DNA of 64,000 nt from Myxococcales bacterium (GTDB taxonomy: Bacteria > Myxococcota_A > Polyangia > Polyangiales > Polyangiaceae): the NCBI GenBank assembly GCA_016703425.1, contig JADJCA010000008.1, positions 248,001 to 312,000 on the forward strand. Direction: 5' to 3'. Numbering within the stretch: position 1 is the stretch's first letter; each line of letters begins with the position of its first letter. This document shows, piece after piece, positions 63,534 to 64,000 of the stretch. The position numbers and the translations under genes are program-made. A model generated the notes under the pieces. The model was not told the origin of the DNA. It worked only from the letters and a program-made list of their open reading frames with translations, and did no database searches.

Positions 63534-64000
63534 TCAGTCTTCGAGCATCGCCTTCGCGGCGCGCGCCGCCTCTTTCGACGAGAGCACGGTGATCTTCGCG
63601 CCGCCCTTGCCACCAGCCGGTGCCGGCACGTCTTTGTGCGGAAAAATGCGCGGCCACAGCGACCCTTCGCTCTCGGAGAGATCACGACCCGCCACCTTGT
63701 ACATCCGCTCGAGCTCGGCGCGACGGAGCTCGCGACCGCCTTCATCGATGGCGAGGACTTGCTCGTAGAGCTTGATGCCTTCCTCGCTGAACTTAGGCGA
63801 GGCTGTCAGGCGATACTCGATGCGCCCCGGCGCACCAGGTTCGCTGCCATTGACGAAGTCGCGCTTCTGCAAGAGGAACGACGCCATCGGCTTGAGCACG
63901 CCGTTGCGCGGAACGAGCACCGTCATGCGCGTCTCGCAGGGGCCCTTGGGTACCGCGAGGCATTGATCGTCTTGCGCCGTAATGACGACCTCGGGCCCCA
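63534..64000 (-). CDS. Hypothetical protein, N-terminus cut by window edge
   Basis: The frame is open from the stop at 63534 to base 64000. An internal Met (codon at 63926) is present, but in-frame residues continue upstream to the edge (EVVITAQDDQCLAVPKGPCETR), so the true start is likely outside. The protein has strand-rich N-terminal half with two Cys, RIEYRLTASPKFSEEGIKLY, and a helical C-terminus ending in KEAARAAKAMLED. I do not recognise the family. It converges on the CxxCH lipoprotein. Confidence 0.7.
   Translation of the reverse strand, partial: GPEVVITAQDDQCLAVPKGPCETRMTVLVPRNGVLKPMASFLLQKRDFVNGSEPGAPGRIEYRLTASPKFSEEGIKLYEQVLAIDEGGRELRRAELERMYKVAGRDLSESEGSLWPRIFPHKDVPAPAGGKGGAKITVLSSKEAARAAKAMLED

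Overview
The window is about 64 kb of high-GC bacterial DNA with strong GC3 bias, so almost every real gene casts long false reading frames. The gene content points to a free-living myxobacterium (Myxococcota, probably the Polyangiales/Sorangiineae side): many two-component systems, a Ser/Thr kinase of the Pkn type, DUF4388-TPR-PEGA and GYF_2 proteins, vWA and beta-propeller lipoproteins, an AgmX/PglI-type C-terminal domain and a DUF1501 Tat protein. This placement is inferred from gene content only. I see no rRNA, canonical tRNA, CRISPR array, prophage or intact insertion sequence.

Layout. 0-5.1 kb (minus): an edge-truncated phospholipase A2-like lipoprotein, a B12-binding radical SAM enzyme, and a tightly coupled set of sugar transferase, LytS-type kinase and LytTR regulator. 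5.2-12.2 kb (plus): a Cus/Czc-type metal efflux locus (small Cys-rich membrane protein, TolC-like channel, CusB-like adaptor with two metal-binding modules, CusA-like RND pump) behind a dyad that may be an operator. 12.2-23.6 kb: Ser/Thr kinase, a HisKA-receiver protein without an ATPase domain, Pgi, a PilZ protein, a NarL-type kinase/regulator pair, an SDR, RecQ, a multispan membrane protein and a universal stress protein. 23.6-29.7 kb (minus): a likely co-directional cluster of twin beta-propeller lipoproteins, a globin-coupled histidine kinase, an NtrC-type regulator and a receiver-HDOD protein. 29.9-37.7 kb: GYF_2 tail-anchored protein, a PhoR/PhoB-like pair, DUF4388-TPR-PEGA protein, DUF1513 protein and a PanE-like reductase. 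38.1-41 kb: operon of a CxxCH protein, a lipoprotein and a DUF1501 Tat protein. 41-49.9 kb: Dus and PlsC, a HEAT-repeat protein, vWA lipoprotein, uncharacterised membrane proteins and a frameshifted AgmX/PglI-like lipoprotein.

49.9-52.4 kb is the oddest part: about 2.4 kb with no credible gene. It begins with an AT-rich patch and DnaA-box-like sites, and ends in roughly 0.8 kb packed with perfect hairpins, two with GAGA tetraloops, that reads like a large structured RNA (possibly an ORF-less or decayed group II-type ribozyme, possibly something new). It runs directly into a VOC-family gene.

52.4-64 kb: VOC protein, Xaa-Pro dipeptidase, GH18-like lipoprotein, fatty acid desaturase, several uncharacterised proteins, a mercaptopyruvate sulfurtransferase, an MBL-fold hydrolase, a tRNA-like intergenic element near 62.3 kb, a two-CxxCH lipoprotein and a gene cut by the right edge.
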